From Teredinibacter purpureus (GTDB lineage Bacteria > Pseudomonadota > Gammaproteobacteria > Pseudomonadales > Cellvibrionaceae), in the NCBI RefSeq assembly GCF_014217335.1, contig NZ_CP060092.1, forward strand, positions 2,063,501 to 2,127,500: a stretch of DNA of 64,000 bases. The letters run 5' to 3'. The stretch's first letter is position 1. Each line of letters opens with the position of its first letter. Made by a program: the position numbers and the translations under genes. A model generated the notes under the pieces. The model ran no database searches, was not told the DNA's origin, and worked only from the letters and a program-made list of their open reading frames with translations. Of this stretch, positions 17,454 through 26,233 are shown in pieces.

Positions 17454-18242
17454 GTGCAAGAATCACGGAAGCTAGAAGATTATTTGATAGGGAGACCTAA
17501 ACCACGCGGGATAGATGTACTATGTGGTTTGAAGCATTTTGCAATTATCACTTACGCAGTTCCGGCGGAGAGATTTCAAGGTATATTTCCCGAGCGGTTT
17601 CAACTAGATACAGTTGAAGTAAATGGCCAGAAAATGGGGCTTTTATCCGTTGTTCCGTTTATTGATGTAGATTTCACATCAGCAGTGTTCCCATTCCCAA
17701 AATTTACAATGGGGCAAACCAATTATCGTATTTACATTATCGATAAAGAAACGGGTGAGCGCTGCGTATGGTTTTTGGGTACGACGCTGGACTCGTGGAC
17801 GCTCGCGGTGCCCAGATATCTATGGAACCTTCCTTGGCATTCCGGCAAAGTCAGTTTCGAGTGTGTCTTAGATGAAACTAGTGGTTTTTACGAAAAGTAC
17901 CGTATGGAAACGGTATCTGACTGGGCGGCAGCTTCGGTTGAATTGGTTCAATCAAAATATGACAAATTTGATTTTCCTGGCTTCCCCGACGTTGAGTCAG
18001 CCTTGGTTTACTTAACTCATCCTTTGGCTGGATTTTATTATCGAAGAGATAGTAAGCTCGGTACTTATCGAGTCTGGCACAAGGAGCTAGAGGTTACTCC
18101 AGCCAAGCTTGTATCGGCTAGTTTTAAGCTTTTATCTGATCTCGAAATTGTAAAAAAATCGGAGCAAAATTCACCTTATAGCGTCTTAATAGAACCCATT
18201 AATGAATTTACTATTTACTTGCCGCCCACTGTTATTGGGTAA
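17454..18242 (+). CDS. DUF2071-like / acetoacetate decarboxylase-fold protein (GTG start)
   Basis: 262 residues, cytoplasmic. The order of motifs (GLKHFAIITYAVPAERFQGIFPERFQLD, LLSVVPFIDVDF, TNYRIYIIDKETGERCVWFLGTTLDSW, PRYLWNLPWHSGKV) fits the DUF2071/YqjF-type branch of the acetoacetate-decarboxylase-like superfamily. Activity unknown. GTG 17454 follows CAAGGAAGC, a good ribosome-binding site. One of the larger enzymes carried in the array. Confidence 0.7.
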   Translation: MQESRKLEDYLIGRPKPRGIDVLCGLKHFAIITYAVPAERFQGIFPERFQLDTVEVNGQKMGLLSVVPFIDVDFTSAVFPFPKFTMGQTNYRIYIIDKETGERCVWFLGTTLDSWTLAVPRYLWNLPWHSGKVSFECVLDETSGFYEKYRMETVSDWAAASVELVQSKYDKFDFPGFPDVESALVYLTHPLAGFYYRRDSKLGTYRVWHKELEVTPAKLVSASFKLLSDLEIVKKSEQNSPYSVLIEPINEFTIYLPPTVIG

Positions 18243-18245
18243 AAA

Positions 18246-18359
18246 ATTTAACAAGGCTGTCATAGGGACATTTTTTGCTACGTTCCGTTTTGGGGTGGCT
18301 TCGCCACTATACCCCAAAACTACACTACACAAAAAATGCCCCATACAGCGGCGTTATAT
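18246..18359 (+). repeat. attC, cassette 20
   Basis: 114 bp; ATTTAAC ... GTTATAT; GGGGTGGCTTCGCCAC-stem family. Confidence 0.88.
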
Positions 18360-18377
18360 TTCGGGAGTGGCGAATAC

Positions 18378-18632
18378 TTGGAAGACATAAAATTTATTAT
18401 ATTTGGTTTGGTGTTCTTCCTTGTAGGAGGTGCCTTCGAATATTTTAGGCGTAATAAGCCATGTGAGAAGTGTGGCGGGAAGATGAAAGTTGTTGGCGTA
18501 AAAGATCCGCTAGGTAAGAATATTACAAAGACGACTACAATTGGGATTTCGCTGGGGTTCCCACATGATAAATTAGTCAAATTAAAGTGCAATAAATGTG
18601 GTCAAATCAAGAATGAAAAATGGAAGTCATAG
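18378..18632 (+). CDS. Membrane-anchored zinc-ribbon protein (TTG start)
   Basis: 84 residues from TTG 18378 behind TCGGGAG; an ATG at 18336 is inside the preceding attC. A hydrophobic helix (about 6-24) is followed by two CxxC pairs (CEKCGG and CNKCGQ) that would form one zinc ribbon. Function unknown. Confidence 0.6.
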   Translation: MEDIKFIIFGLVFFLVGGAFEYFRRNKPCEKCGGKMKVVGVKDPLGKNITKTTTIGISLGFPHDKLVKLKCNKCGQIKNEKWKS

Positions 18633-18654
18633 TTAGCAATATTTTAAGAGTTAA

Positions 18655-18750
18655 ATATAACAAATCCAGCCAAGCTCAGCCACTGCGTGGCTTGGACTTC
18701 CGTTACGGCGCTTCGCGCCTTCACTCCAGCCCTTGCTGGCGACGTTAGGC
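18655..18750 (+). repeat. attC, cassette 21
   Basis: 96 bp; ATATAAC ... GTTAGGC; arms CAGCCAAGC and CCAGCCCTTGCTGG. Confidence 0.86.
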
Positions 18751-18757
18751 GAAGCTA

Positions 18758-19318
18758 ATGAAGATCTCCTTAATAATTTTCGTACTCGCTTTATCTGGCT
18801 GTAGTTGCTTGAGCAAGATCGAGCAAGAATAACCTGAAGGCGAATTATTTATCTCAATGATGATGGTTGAAGGGGCTTTTTCCGGACCAATAAAGGGCAA
18901 GACTGGATTCGCTTTCTATATTGAGCAACCAAGAAATGTAAATACAATTGGCCCATTTCTGAATGGATACAGATATATAGACGGAAAGCTTGTAGAGGTT
19001 TTTGATCACGGCTCAAGCGCACGTGATTACATTGCTAAAATTGAGGATCTAGATTTTAAACCTTTCGATTATGAAGTTGAGCTAGAGAAGGCTGTCAAAA
19101 AAGCTCAAAATGACTATGAAATTGTGGTTTTAGGTGTTCGTGACGGCGCAAAATGGGAGCTTAAAATAAATACCCCATATGGAATGTTTGTTTTAAACAA
19201 ATGGAACCCTGGCGGAGAAATCGAATTTCTAGCTCCATATAATGAGAATTTTAGTAAACTTAATGCAATTATAGAAGCTTTGGCAAACTACTATGGTTCT
19301 TACCACTTACATATGTAA
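18758..19318 (+). pseudogene. Lipoprotein gene broken by an in-frame stop
   Basis: ATG 18758 opens a lipoprotein signal (MKISLIIFVLALSGCSCLS) that runs into TAA at 18830-18832. The same frame then continues without interruption from 18833 (PEGELFISMMMVEGAF) to 19318. Reading the stop as a sense codon gives a 186-residue lipoprotein with a usual lipobox. Restart at ATG 18857 would give a 153-residue cytoplasmic protein without its export signal. A single-base nonsense change (GAA or CAA to TAA) is the simplest account. Confidence 0.75.
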
Positions 19319-19324
19319 AAAAGT

Positions 19325-19438
19325 GCCTAACAAGTTTGTCCACCCGACACCTTGTCCGTCGCTGCGTTTTGGGGTGGCTGCGCCACTGTACCCCAAAACT
19401 CCGCTATGGCCAAAGTGCGGGTGACAAAAGCGTTAGAG
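19325..19438 (+). repeat. attC, cassette 22
   Basis: 114 bp; GCCTAAC ... GTTAGAG; GGGGTGGCTGCGCCAC stem. Confidence 0.88.
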
Positions 19439-19445
19439 TTTCATT

Positions 19446-19799
19446 ATGAAATTTATCGCGTTAATAATTTTAATATTTCCAAGCTTGGTTTTAGCCTGTT
19501 TTCCAACCGATGGAAGTGAGGTGGAGATTATCGGTACAGTAGTACCTGCTGTATATAAAACTCAAGAAATGATCGCGCACTATAGTGCCTTGGAGCTAGT
19601 AGAACCCGAATGTTTTTCACCGGATGGTGAACTTTCAGATGAAGAAGTAAAAATTGGAAAGGTTCAACTTGTGGTTCCAGAAGGCGTTGAAGTTGAGGTG
19701 GGTGGCAAATATCGGGTAAACGGTAATGCTTTTCATGGCCATACGGGCCATCATTATACAAAAATCATATTAAGTTCTAAAAATGTACAAAAACTCTAA
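19446..19799 (+). CDS. Exported DUF4431-like protein
   Basis: 117 residues; signal peptide MKFIALIILIFPSLVLA then CFPTDGSEVEIIGTVV. The closing part (GGKYRVNGNAFHGHTGHHYTKIIL) resembles the C-terminus of DUF4431 proteins, where a conserved HT.HHYT segment ends a small OB-like domain. Probably periplasmic. Role unknown. Confidence 0.65.
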   Translation: MKFIALIILIFPSLVLACFPTDGSEVEIIGTVVPAVYKTQEMIAHYSALELVEPECFSPDGELSDEEVKIGKVQLVVPEGVEVEVGGKYRVNGNAFHGHTGHHYTKIILSSKNVQKL

Positions 19800-19895
19800 C
19801 AAGTTGCTCCTGCTGACATTTTTTCCGTTACTTCTTTTGTGCTTAATAGCACAAAATCATCCACTCCAAAAATGCAGCAGAGCAAGGCGTTATGG
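19794..19895 (+). repeat. attC, cassette 23
   Basis: 102 bp; CTCTAAC ... GTTATGG. Confidence 0.87.
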
Positions 19896-20241
19896 CGGGT
19901 TTAAATAATTTTTAAATCGTTCTAGAGTTCGTCAAAATTTGAGAGTTCTCAGTTTAGTAAGTGCCATCGTCGAGAAAGAACAAATGGTTTCACTCGGCAC
20001 AAGAAAGTCGCGAAGTGGTTACAATAGAAAGCATTGGAATAAGGTGAGAGCAAAACCATTCGTTCCTTGGTTCACCGTTTAAGATTTCACTGCGAAACAA
20101 AAGTGGGTGGCTCGCATCTTCAAGGCTTTATCAAGAAGGTACGAGCTAAAATAATAGTAGTTTAAACTGGTTGGGTTTTTAATAGGCTAAAGTTCCGCGT
20201 TCGCTCCACAAAGAGCGCTATAGGAAATAAGTGCCACCCAT
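19896..20241. other. Cassette without an evident gene
   Basis: A 346-nt cassette body between two clear attC sites with no open frame of convincing length or start on either strand. It could encode a small RNA, carry a promoter or be a decayed gene. I see no strong hairpin-plus-U terminator inside it. Confidence 0.6.
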
Positions 20242-20358
20242 CCATAACAAAAATAGCCACCTGACACAAATTGTGAAGCGCCTTATTTGTGTAAACGCTT
20301 CGCTTATTTTACACAAAACAGCACTCCACAATTTGTGCAGGTGCTATAGGCGTTAAGT
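20242..20358 (+). repeat. attC, gene-less cassette 24
   Basis: 117 bp; CCATAAC ... GTTAAGT; related to the site at 30584 (ACACAAATTG arms). Confidence 0.87.
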
Positions 20359-20363
20359 GTCTT

Positions 20364-20618
20364 ATGAGAATATCTCAATCTAAGAAAGAATTTTGGCTGT
20401 CATTTATTGTTTTGTTATTAGTTATGTTTTCTACGGGTGTCGCCCTACATGATTGGTTGGCTGCTATATTGGTTGTTTTTGTAACTATGTCTTTCGCAAT
20501 TGGGGTGGCATTTAATAAAGATAAGCCACGTATGGCTGGTGCGTATGGTGGTGCTGTTGCGGGTTTGGGAATTTCACTACTTTTTCTATTTTTTGGTCCG
20601 ATCCAGTTTTACGGCTAA
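20364..20618 (+). CDS. Small membrane protein, unknown (copy 2)
   Basis: Identical 84-residue protein to 14157-14411, with the same GTTAAGTGTCTT leader and attC; the two copies lie about 6.2 kb apart in different neighbourhoods. Confidence 0.72.
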   Translation: MRISQSKKEFWLSFIVLLLVMFSTGVALHDWLAAILVVFVTMSFAIGVAFNKDKPRMAGAYGGAVAGLGISLLFLFFGPIQFYG

Positions 20619-20620
20619 CC

Positions 20621-20761
20621 ACTTAACAAGCACAGTCACGATCAGCCAGCAAAAACACGCTGGCTTGGACAGCCTACACTCCGCGCCTTTTGTGTATTCG
20701 CTGTGCTCATTTTCACACAAAAGGCGCTACATTACGGCTGCCCGTGCTGTGAGCGTTATGG
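20621..20761 (+). repeat. attC, cassette 25
   Basis: 141 bp; ACTTAAC ... GTTATGG; copy of the 14414 site, differing only after the right-core GTTA. Confidence 0.9.
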
Positions 20762-20771
20762 TTTAGCGAGT

Positions 20772-21233
20772 ATGAAAAGAATAATATTATTTATTGGTTT
20801 ATTTTTATCGGTATCGTCTCATGCGGAGTGCCCTAAAGTATCAGTTCAAGTGAGTGAGCTAATTGCTGAGCATGTTGATAGCATTAGAGGCGGTGAATAC
20901 TGTCATGCTCGACAAGTCCTATTGGCTGAGGATGTAGAAATTGTTTTGTACACTATAGAAGGGCCTTGCTATAAGCAGGAAAAATCTCCGCCTGGCAGCT
21001 GCGGAAATCATTTTTTTCGTTCTATGGTGGGTATAATCGATGGTAAGAAATACGAGAAGGTAATCGTCGGTGGTAAAGGTGTATTTCTAGCCGAGACAAT
21101 TCGAATAGAAGGTGGCGTTGTTGCAATTAAAGGTTTGTCCTACTCGAACTCAGACCCAATGTGCTGCCCAAGTGTTTCTAGTACTCGTAGGTATAAATTG
21201 GATAACGGTTCATTTGTTGAGGTAAAACCATAA
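20772..21233 (+). CDS. Exported Cys-rich protein, unknown
   Basis: 153 residues from ATG 20772; signal peptide MKRIILFIGLFLSVSSHAEC. The mature part has six further cysteines, including a CC pair (DPMCCPS), consistent with a disulfide-stabilised periplasmic protein. Upstream in-frame codons to 20703 are attC sequence. No family recognised. Confidence 0.7.
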   Translation: MKRIILFIGLFLSVSSHAECPKVSVQVSELIAEHVDSIRGGEYCHARQVLLAEDVEIVLYTIEGPCYKQEKSPPGSCGNHFFRSMVGIIDGKKYEKVIVGGKGVFLAETIRIEGGVVAIKGLSYSNSDPMCCPSVSSTRRYKLDNGSFVEVKP

Positions 21234-21338
21234 CCAAGCTATCAAGCAGACCTCCATTCCGGTGCTTGATTTTTCGCTGGCCGCTACGCTAGCGCAAAAC
21301 AATCACCTCCATTACGGCTGCTTATAGCGGCGTTATGT
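21228..21338 (+). repeat. attC, cassette 26
   Basis: 111 bp; CCATAAC ... GTTATGT; the stop codon overlaps the left core. Confidence 0.88.
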
Positions 21339-21362
21339 GCCCACAAATAAGGACGGTACCGT

Positions 21363-21815
21363 TTGAATAAATATTTTCTTATTATTATTTTACTTTTTCC
21401 AGTCCTAGCATTTAGCTCAGAGAATAAGATAACTATCAAGCTCGATGATCACGTGAATATTGAGCTAGAAAAAGAAAAATTCGAAGCCGCGGGAAAAAAT
21501 ATTGTATATTGGGATGATTCAAAGAGAGCGATAAATCTAATCGATGGTTGGCTGCTTTTTGGAACTGACGCGAATATACCCAATTATAAATTGGTGAGCG
21601 CGATAGTTACTATTAACGATGTACGTTTCAAGCTAGATGTTCGGGGAATGTACGAGCCTTGGTGGGAGGGCAACCCGCCCCAGTTTAAATTACAAAAATT
21701 TGGGAAAATATATAAATTGAGAGGACATTTTTCAGCTGGGGCCGGTAGCTACGAGGTGGAGTGGCAACTAATAGAAGAAAAATCATATAGAACGGTAATT
21801 GAGGGGAAAATATAG
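21363..21815 (+). CDS. Exported protein, unknown (TTG start)
   Basis: 150 residues; signal NKYFLIIILLFPVLAFSS. The TTG is preceded by AAGGACGG. The mature protein is beta-rich with Trp-rich turns (DGWLLFG, YEPWWEGNPP). No family recognised. Confidence 0.65.
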   Translation: MNKYFLIIILLFPVLAFSSENKITIKLDDHVNIELEKEKFEAAGKNIVYWDDSKRAINLIDGWLLFGTDANIPNYKLVSAIVTINDVRFKLDVRGMYEPWWEGNPPQFKLQKFGKIYKLRGHFSAGAGSYEVEWQLIEEKSYRTVIEGKI

Positions 21816-21831
21816 CTGCTATGCGAGTATC

Positions 21832-21963
21832 ACATAACAAAGCAAACCAGCATCAGTCGCTGCGCTCCTTGGACAGCCTTGCCGTCGATTTTTTTATGCA
21901 TGGCTTCGCCATTTTCGCACAAAAAAATCAACAACAAGTCTGCCGCTGTTTGCGGCGTTACGT
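21832..21963 (+). repeat. attC, cassette 27
   Basis: 132 bp; ACATAAC ... GTTACGT; GGCTTCGCCATTTTCGCAC centre as in 23045 and 23683. Confidence 0.88.
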
Positions 21964-21987
21964 GTCAAATCGTGCAAAGGAGTAGCA

Positions 21988-22446
21988 ATGGAACATAATT
22001 TTGAGAGGTTGAAAGATCATATATTACCGCTTTCAAATTCAAATGATTTTCATGCTGCGAAGAATGAATGGAAGCTTGTTGGGGTTGAGATTCAAGAAGA
22101 TTGGGATCATTGTCCGTGTGGTCAACGAATTAAAGAGTTGTGTTATATCCAGAATCAGTTCAATTCTAATAAAACCTATGTTGGCAACGTCTGTGTGAAC
22201 CAATTCATTGGTATATCGACTGGTAATCTCTTTGATGGCCTAAAACGAATAGCCAAAGATAACTCTGCCAACGCGAATGAAGATCTAATTCTTCATGCTT
22301 ACCAGCTTGGCTATATTTACGAAAAAGAATACCAGTTTTTAATGCAAACTCGCCGTAAACGTAAAATTTCGGATAAGCAGCTTGCATGGAAGCAAAAAAT
22401 AAACTGGAGAATTGTTAATCAAACAGTTGTCCGTAAAAACACGTAA
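21988..22446 (+). CDS. Zinc-ribbon-like cytoplasmic protein, unknown
   Basis: 152 residues without signal. Central cysteines (CPCGQRIKELCYIQN ... NVCVNQFIG) suggest a zinc-binding treble-clef or ribbon at residues about 43-72. The C-terminus is basic (TRRKRK). The layout recalls small nuclease-associated zinc domains in phages, but I do not recognise a family. ATG follows AAAGGAG. Confidence 0.65.
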   Translation: MEHNFERLKDHILPLSNSNDFHAAKNEWKLVGVEIQEDWDHCPCGQRIKELCYIQNQFNSNKTYVGNVCVNQFIGISTGNLFDGLKRIAKDNSANANEDLILHAYQLGYIYEKEYQFLMQTRRKRKISDKQLAWKQKINWRIVNQTVVRKNT

Positions 22447-22538
22447 CAAGTCAAAGCACTCGGACTCGGTAAAGCTGTCACCTTTTTTGTTCCAAAAAAG
22501 TCGCCAACTTCACCAAGCCGGTGTTTGAGGCGTTAGCT
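22441..22538 (+). repeat. attC, cassette 28
   Basis: 98 bp; ACGTAAC ... GTTAGCT; near-copy of the site at 38591. Confidence 0.88.
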
Positions 22539-22549
22539 ATCAGGCAGAT

Positions 22550-23050
22550 ATGAGCATTCTTAAATATATACAATCACTATTCTCGAGCGACTTATATATT
22601 CAGGTTTGGGAGAATAGGATAAAAATATCTAAAGTCGGAACGAATGATGTCTACGATGAAGAGCCGCTTATGGCGCTTAAAGATAATGCCAAGGGAGTTC
22701 CGATTGTTATTGAAATAGGTGACAAAGTTAAACGCCTGAATAAGTCTGAAATAGACAAAGTAGTTAATCCGTTTAAGCATCCTAGACTGTTAGTACATGA
22801 CTTTGTCGTTGCCGAAAAAATTATTCAGCATGCTTTTAGGGAACTACACAAAACTAAATGGATTGCGCCTTCCCCGAGAGTTATTTTTCAGCCTATGGAA
22901 AAACTAGAAGGAGGGGTTACAGGCATAGAGGAGCGAGTTTATCGGGAGCTTTGCCTTGGAGCAGGTGCTAGGGAAATTTTATTACATATTGGCAAACCTC
23001 TGTCAGTATACTCACTAGATTTTAATGAATTTAAGCAGCAAAATAGCTAA
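22550..23050 (+). CDS. Truncated MreB-like actin-family protein (tandem copy 1)
   Basis: 166 residues. Residues about 73-155 follow the N-terminal half of MreB: HPRLLVHDFVVAEKIIQHAFREL (MreB: P..dGviadf..te.ml..f), PSPRVIFQP (MreB: prv.icvP), EERVYRELCLGAGAREILLHIGKPLS (MreB: E.rai.es..gAGA..v.li.epma). The phosphate-binding loop and the whole second half of actin fold are absent, so ATPase activity is unlikely. It could bind MreB or act as a dominant modulator of cell shape, which is inference. An identical cassette follows directly. Confidence 0.65.
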   Translation: MSILKYIQSLFSSDLYIQVWENRIKISKVGTNDVYDEEPLMALKDNAKGVPIVIEIGDKVKRLNKSEIDKVVNPFKHPRLLVHDFVVAEKIIQHAFRELHKTKWIAPSPRVIFQPMEKLEGGVTGIEERVYRELCLGAGAREILLHIGKPLSVYSLDFNEFKQQNS

Positions 23051-23176
23051 CAAGGCAATCCAGCATAAGCCACTACGTGGCTAGGACAGCCTAGCCGTCG
23101 CTCGTTTTGTGCATGGCTTCGCCATTTTCGCACAAAACAATCAACAACTAGTCTGCCGCTGATTGCGGCGTTAGCT
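23045..23176 (+). repeat. attC, cassette 29
   Basis: 132 bp; AGCTAAC ... GTTAGCT. Confidence 0.9.
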
Positions 23177-23187
23177 ATCAGGCAGAT

Positions 23188-23688
23188 ATGAGCATTCTTA
23201 AATATATACAATCACTATTCTCGAGCGACTTATATATTCAGGTTTGGGAGAATAGGATAAAAATATCTAAAGTCGGAACGAATGATGTCTACGATGAAGA
23301 GCCGCTTATGGCGCTTAAAGATAATGCCAAGGGAGTTCCGATTGTTATTGAAATAGGTGACAAAGTTAAACGCCTGAATAAGTCTGAAATAGACAAAGTA
23401 GTTAATCCGTTTAAGCATCCTAGACTGTTAGTACATGACTTTGTCGTTGCCGAAAAAATTATTCAGCATGCTTTTAGGGAACTACACAAAACTAAATGGA
23501 TTGCGCCTTCCCCGAGAGTTATTTTTCAGCCTATGGAAAAACTAGAAGGAGGGGTTACAGGCATAGAGGAGCGAGTTTATCGGGAGCTTTGCCTTGGAGC
23601 AGGTGCTAGGGAAATTTTATTACATATTGGCAAACCTCTGTCAGTATACTCACTAGATTTTAATGAATTTAAGCAGCAAAATAGCTAA
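23188..23688 (+). CDS. Truncated MreB-like actin-family protein (tandem copy 2)
   Basis: An exact repeat of 22550-23050. The repeated unit is 638 bp and runs precisely from one G/TT point to the next (22533-23170 and 23171-23808), so it is a whole-cassette tandem duplication with no visible divergence, hence recent. Confidence 0.65.
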   Translation: MSILKYIQSLFSSDLYIQVWENRIKISKVGTNDVYDEEPLMALKDNAKGVPIVIEIGDKVKRLNKSEIDKVVNPFKHPRLLVHDFVVAEKIIQHAFRELHKTKWIAPSPRVIFQPMEKLEGGVTGIEERVYRELCLGAGAREILLHIGKPLSVYSLDFNEFKQQNS

Positions 23689-23814
23689 CAAGGCAATCCA
23701 GCATAAGCCACTACGTGGCTAGGACAGCCTAGCCGTCGCTCGTTTTGTGCATGGCTTCGCCATTTTCGCACAAAACAATCAACAACTAGTCTGCCGCTGA
23801 TTGCGGCGTTAGCT
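23683..23814 (+). repeat. attC, cassette 30
   Basis: 132 bp; copy of 23045-23176, followed by a different cassette. Confidence 0.9.
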
Positions 23815-23823
23815 TTCATTGAG

Positions 23824-24240
23824 ATGAAGAAACTTCGAACCATAATTTTATTTGTTCTTCCATTTATTTGTTGGGGGGCTTTGGCGGTTCATTTTCTGAT
23901 GCAAGGAAATATATGGGCAGCCACTTTTGCTTCTTTACCATTTGTTGCATTTATATTTCTAATCATTTCTCCTTTCCGTGGCCCGGGTCACTTTGCTTTT
24001 ACTAGTGAAATTGGACCCACACAGGAAGAAGAGGAGACTGATAGGCAATATCACTTAAAAATGGCAAAATGGTGGTTATTGGGTTCAATGGCTTTTCCAT
24101 TCTGCATCGCGCTTTCTTTCTTGTTTAGCAAATATGAGGGCTTTGCAGTTGTAACTATGTTTGTTGGTATTATGCTCGGCATACCTTGCTTTTTAAAATT
24201 CCTTGGTAGCCTTTTTCAAGCTATAAGGGTCAAAAGCTAA
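23824..24240 (+). CDS. Polytopic membrane protein, unknown
   Basis: 138 residues with four hydrophobic segments in two hairpins (about 6-24, 30-48, 82-102, 107-130) around a charged central loop (QEEEETDRQYH). No family recognised. Confidence 0.65.
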   Translation: MKKLRTIILFVLPFICWGALAVHFLMQGNIWAATFASLPFVAFIFLIISPFRGPGHFAFTSEIGPTQEEEETDRQYHLKMAKWWLLGSMAFPFCIALSFLFSKYEGFAVVTMFVGIMLGIPCFLKFLGSLFQAIRVKS

Positions 24241-24370
24241 CAAGGCCATCTAGCATCGCGCCAGCATGCGCTGGCGCTGGACAAATTTTCCGCGGCTCGT
24301 TTTTGTGTTGTACGCTACGCTAACACAAAAACAACCCACTACAAATTTGCCGCTAATGGCGGCGTTAAGT
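24235..24370 (+). repeat. attC, cassette 31
   Basis: 136 bp; AGCTAAC ... GTTAAGT. Confidence 0.88.
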
Positions 24371-24377
24371 ATTAAAT

Positions 24378-24707
24378 ATGAATATCAAGACAGGCGTTGA
24401 GGTAGCAGGTGAGTCGTGGTGTGATGTGAATCTTGAATCGTTTACTTGGGGTAGTGGCGGTCGAGATGTGATATTGACTTTCCTAATGCACGAAAACCAA
24501 GTTGGAGTATTAACTTGCACCTGGGCTCATTCTATCAAATTTAATTTAACCAGTAGAATTAATGAAGGTGGATTACCATTAAGCTGGAACGCCAAAATTG
24601 AAGAAAATGATGTTAACGGTTGGGCGCTATTGTTTGATTTTTCGGACCGTGGGGTTGTGGAATTAATTTGTAATGAAATTTCACTCGAGCTACGAGTACG
24701 TACTTAA
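24378..24707 (+). CDS. Cytoplasmic protein, unknown
   Basis: 109 residues, beta-rich, with alternating strands (WCDVNLESFTWG, RDVILTFLM, VVELICNEISLELRV). The layout recalls small immunity-type proteins, but no family is recognised. Confidence 0.6.
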   Translation: MNIKTGVEVAGESWCDVNLESFTWGSGGRDVILTFLMHENQVGVLTCTWAHSIKFNLTSRINEGGLPLSWNAKIEENDVNGWALLFDFSDRGVVELICNEISLELRVRT

Positions 24708-24839
24708 CAATACGCTCAAACATCGCTTCGGCCTTCGGCCTCCACTGGACGCCCAATGCTACGCTTGTTTGTGCATTTACTTCGTAAATTATTGCACAAA
24801 CCAGCTACACATTGTGCGCCGTTTAGCTCAGCGTTAGCC
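24702..24839 (+). repeat. attC, cassette 32
   Basis: 138 bp; ACTTAAC ... GTTAGCC. Confidence 0.87.
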
Positions 24840-24842
24840 GTC

Positions 24843-25343
24843 ATGAGTGCCATGAAGAAACTATTATTGTTATCAATGCTCGTGTTAAGTGGGTGTGGGG
24901 TCTATGAATGCATAGATATGAAAGTAGAGCGTGAGCCGAAACCTATTGATAAAACCATAATCGTTAGCCTTGCCTTCCAAGAGCAGGAGATGAGTATGGA
25001 ATTAAAGTGCGAAGAATACTACGATGCTTTGTGCGCTGAGCGCGGAAACTACTGGGACGTTCGGGAAGTTGGTTCTGAAAAATCAGGTCAAACGAGCTCA
25101 TTTAAATTTACTGATCCTAAACTAGGTAACGTAGAAGTTTCAGTCCCTTGGTGTGGCGATATTGTGAAAGGTCGTATGATTCCGCTGAACCATATATTGC
25201 CAAAAATAAATGGCGAAACATACTGGTTGGTGAGTATGGAAAATGGAGTTGGTAAATACCAAACATCAAAACATATAACCAAAACAGTCAAAGAAGCATA
25301 TTTTAATTTATCAATGAGTATAAACGGAGTTCAACTTAAGTAG
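24843..25343 (+). CDS. Lipoprotein, unknown
   Basis: 166 residues from ATG 24843; ATG 24852 is equally possible and starts the signal MKKLLLLSMLVLSGC directly. Lipobox cysteine at LSGC. The mature part has further cysteines (KCEEYYDALCAERG, PWCGD). No family recognised. Confidence 0.68.
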   Translation: MSAMKKLLLLSMLVLSGCGVYECIDMKVEREPKPIDKTIIVSLAFQEQEMSMELKCEEYYDALCAERGNYWDVREVGSEKSGQTSSFKFTDPKLGNVEVSVPWCGDIVKGRMIPLNHILPKINGETYWLVSMENGVGKYQTSKHITKTVKEAYFNLSMSINGVQLK

Positions 25344-25349
25344 TGTCAC

Positions 25350-25418
25350 AGCTAACAAAGCCATCAAATCGACAGCTTTACGCTGCGCTTCAAGCGGCAA
25401 TTTATGGCGGCGTTAGGA
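25350..25418 (+). repeat. attC, cassette 33
   Basis: 69 bp; AGCTAAC ... GTTAGGA; short variant without the central stem. Confidence 0.83.
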
Positions 25419-25446
25419 TATTTCTATCTATCAATCTAGGGGATTT

Positions 25447-25758
25447 ATGAAAAACTTATATTTCACAATTTTTGTTTTATGTTTGTCTGGATGCGCAACT
25501 GCATATGGTAAATATGGTTTCTCAGGTGGCTATAAAGATAAGCAGTTAGATGATGGGTCTATTGAAGTTTCGTATCAGGGAAACGGTACTACTTCTCCAG
25601 AAACAGTCGAGCTATATTGGGAAAAACGAGCCGCAGAATTATGCCCAAGTGGATATGATATCGTTTCAAAAGAAAATGGTGGTCACAGTAGTTATTACCC
25701 AGTGCAAGTATTTCACCCCTTAACTGAGGGTGTTATTAAGTGCCTTGGTGATGGTTAA
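25447..25758 (+). CDS. Lipoprotein, unknown (copy 2)
   Basis: Identical protein to 15678-15989. The leaders differ by a single base (CTATCTATC against CTATCAATC), and identity ends at the right core of the attC. Confidence 0.75.
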   Translation: MKNLYFTIFVLCLSGCATAYGKYGFSGGYKDKQLDDGSIEVSYQGNGTTSPETVELYWEKRAAELCPSGYDIVSKENGGHSSYYPVQVFHPLTEGVIKCLGDG

Positions 25759-25766
25759 CAGTGCAA

Positions 25767-25875
25767 TCCTAACAAGCCGCTGTAGAAGGACAGTTTTTCC
25801 GCCGCTTAAATTTATGGCGAAAAGACTGCCATAAATCAATCAGCTCCAAAACTGCCTCTAAGCGGGGCGTTATGT
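25767..25875 (+). repeat. attC, cassette 34
   Basis: 109 bp; TCCTAAC ... GTTATGT; copy of 15998-16106. Confidence 0.9.
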
Positions 25876-25885
25876 GCTCTAAGTT

Positions 25886-26140
25886 ATGATTGAAAGTGTT
25901 CTAATTATTTTAGCTGGTGTTTTTCTTATATGGATTGTTCGTTCATCTAGGGAAAAACATGCTGATGTTGCGAAACTTTCGAGTAAAGAGCGTGAACAAC
26001 TGAAGCAGAATGTAAACTTGCAACCCAAAAAATATTTCGTGTTGGGTGGTTCTTTTACAGCAGTTCCATTCTGGGTTGTTATTTTGATTGTGGCTTTATT
26101 TTTAGGGGCATTAGTCCTTGGTGTTAATTCAATCACATAA
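25886..26140 (+). CDS. Two-pass membrane protein, unknown
   Basis: 84 residues; N-terminal helix (3-18), basic cytoplasmic loop with a short helix (REKHADVAKLSSKEREQLKQ), C-terminal helix (about 58-80). No family recognised. Confidence 0.62.
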   Translation: MIESVLIILAGVFLIWIVRSSREKHADVAKLSSKEREQLKQNVNLQPKKYFVLGGSFTAVPFWVVILIVALFLGALVLGVNSIT

Positions 26141-26221
26141 CAAGTTTATCAAAGATCGCCCACGAAAAAGCTGTGGGCTGGACGCGCAAAAAGCCGCGCG
26201 CCCTTTATAAAAGCGTTAAAA
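26135..26221 (+). repeat. attC, cassette 35
   Basis: 87 bp; ACATAAC ... GTTAAAA. Confidence 0.86.
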
Positions 26222-26233
26222 CTCAGAGTCATT

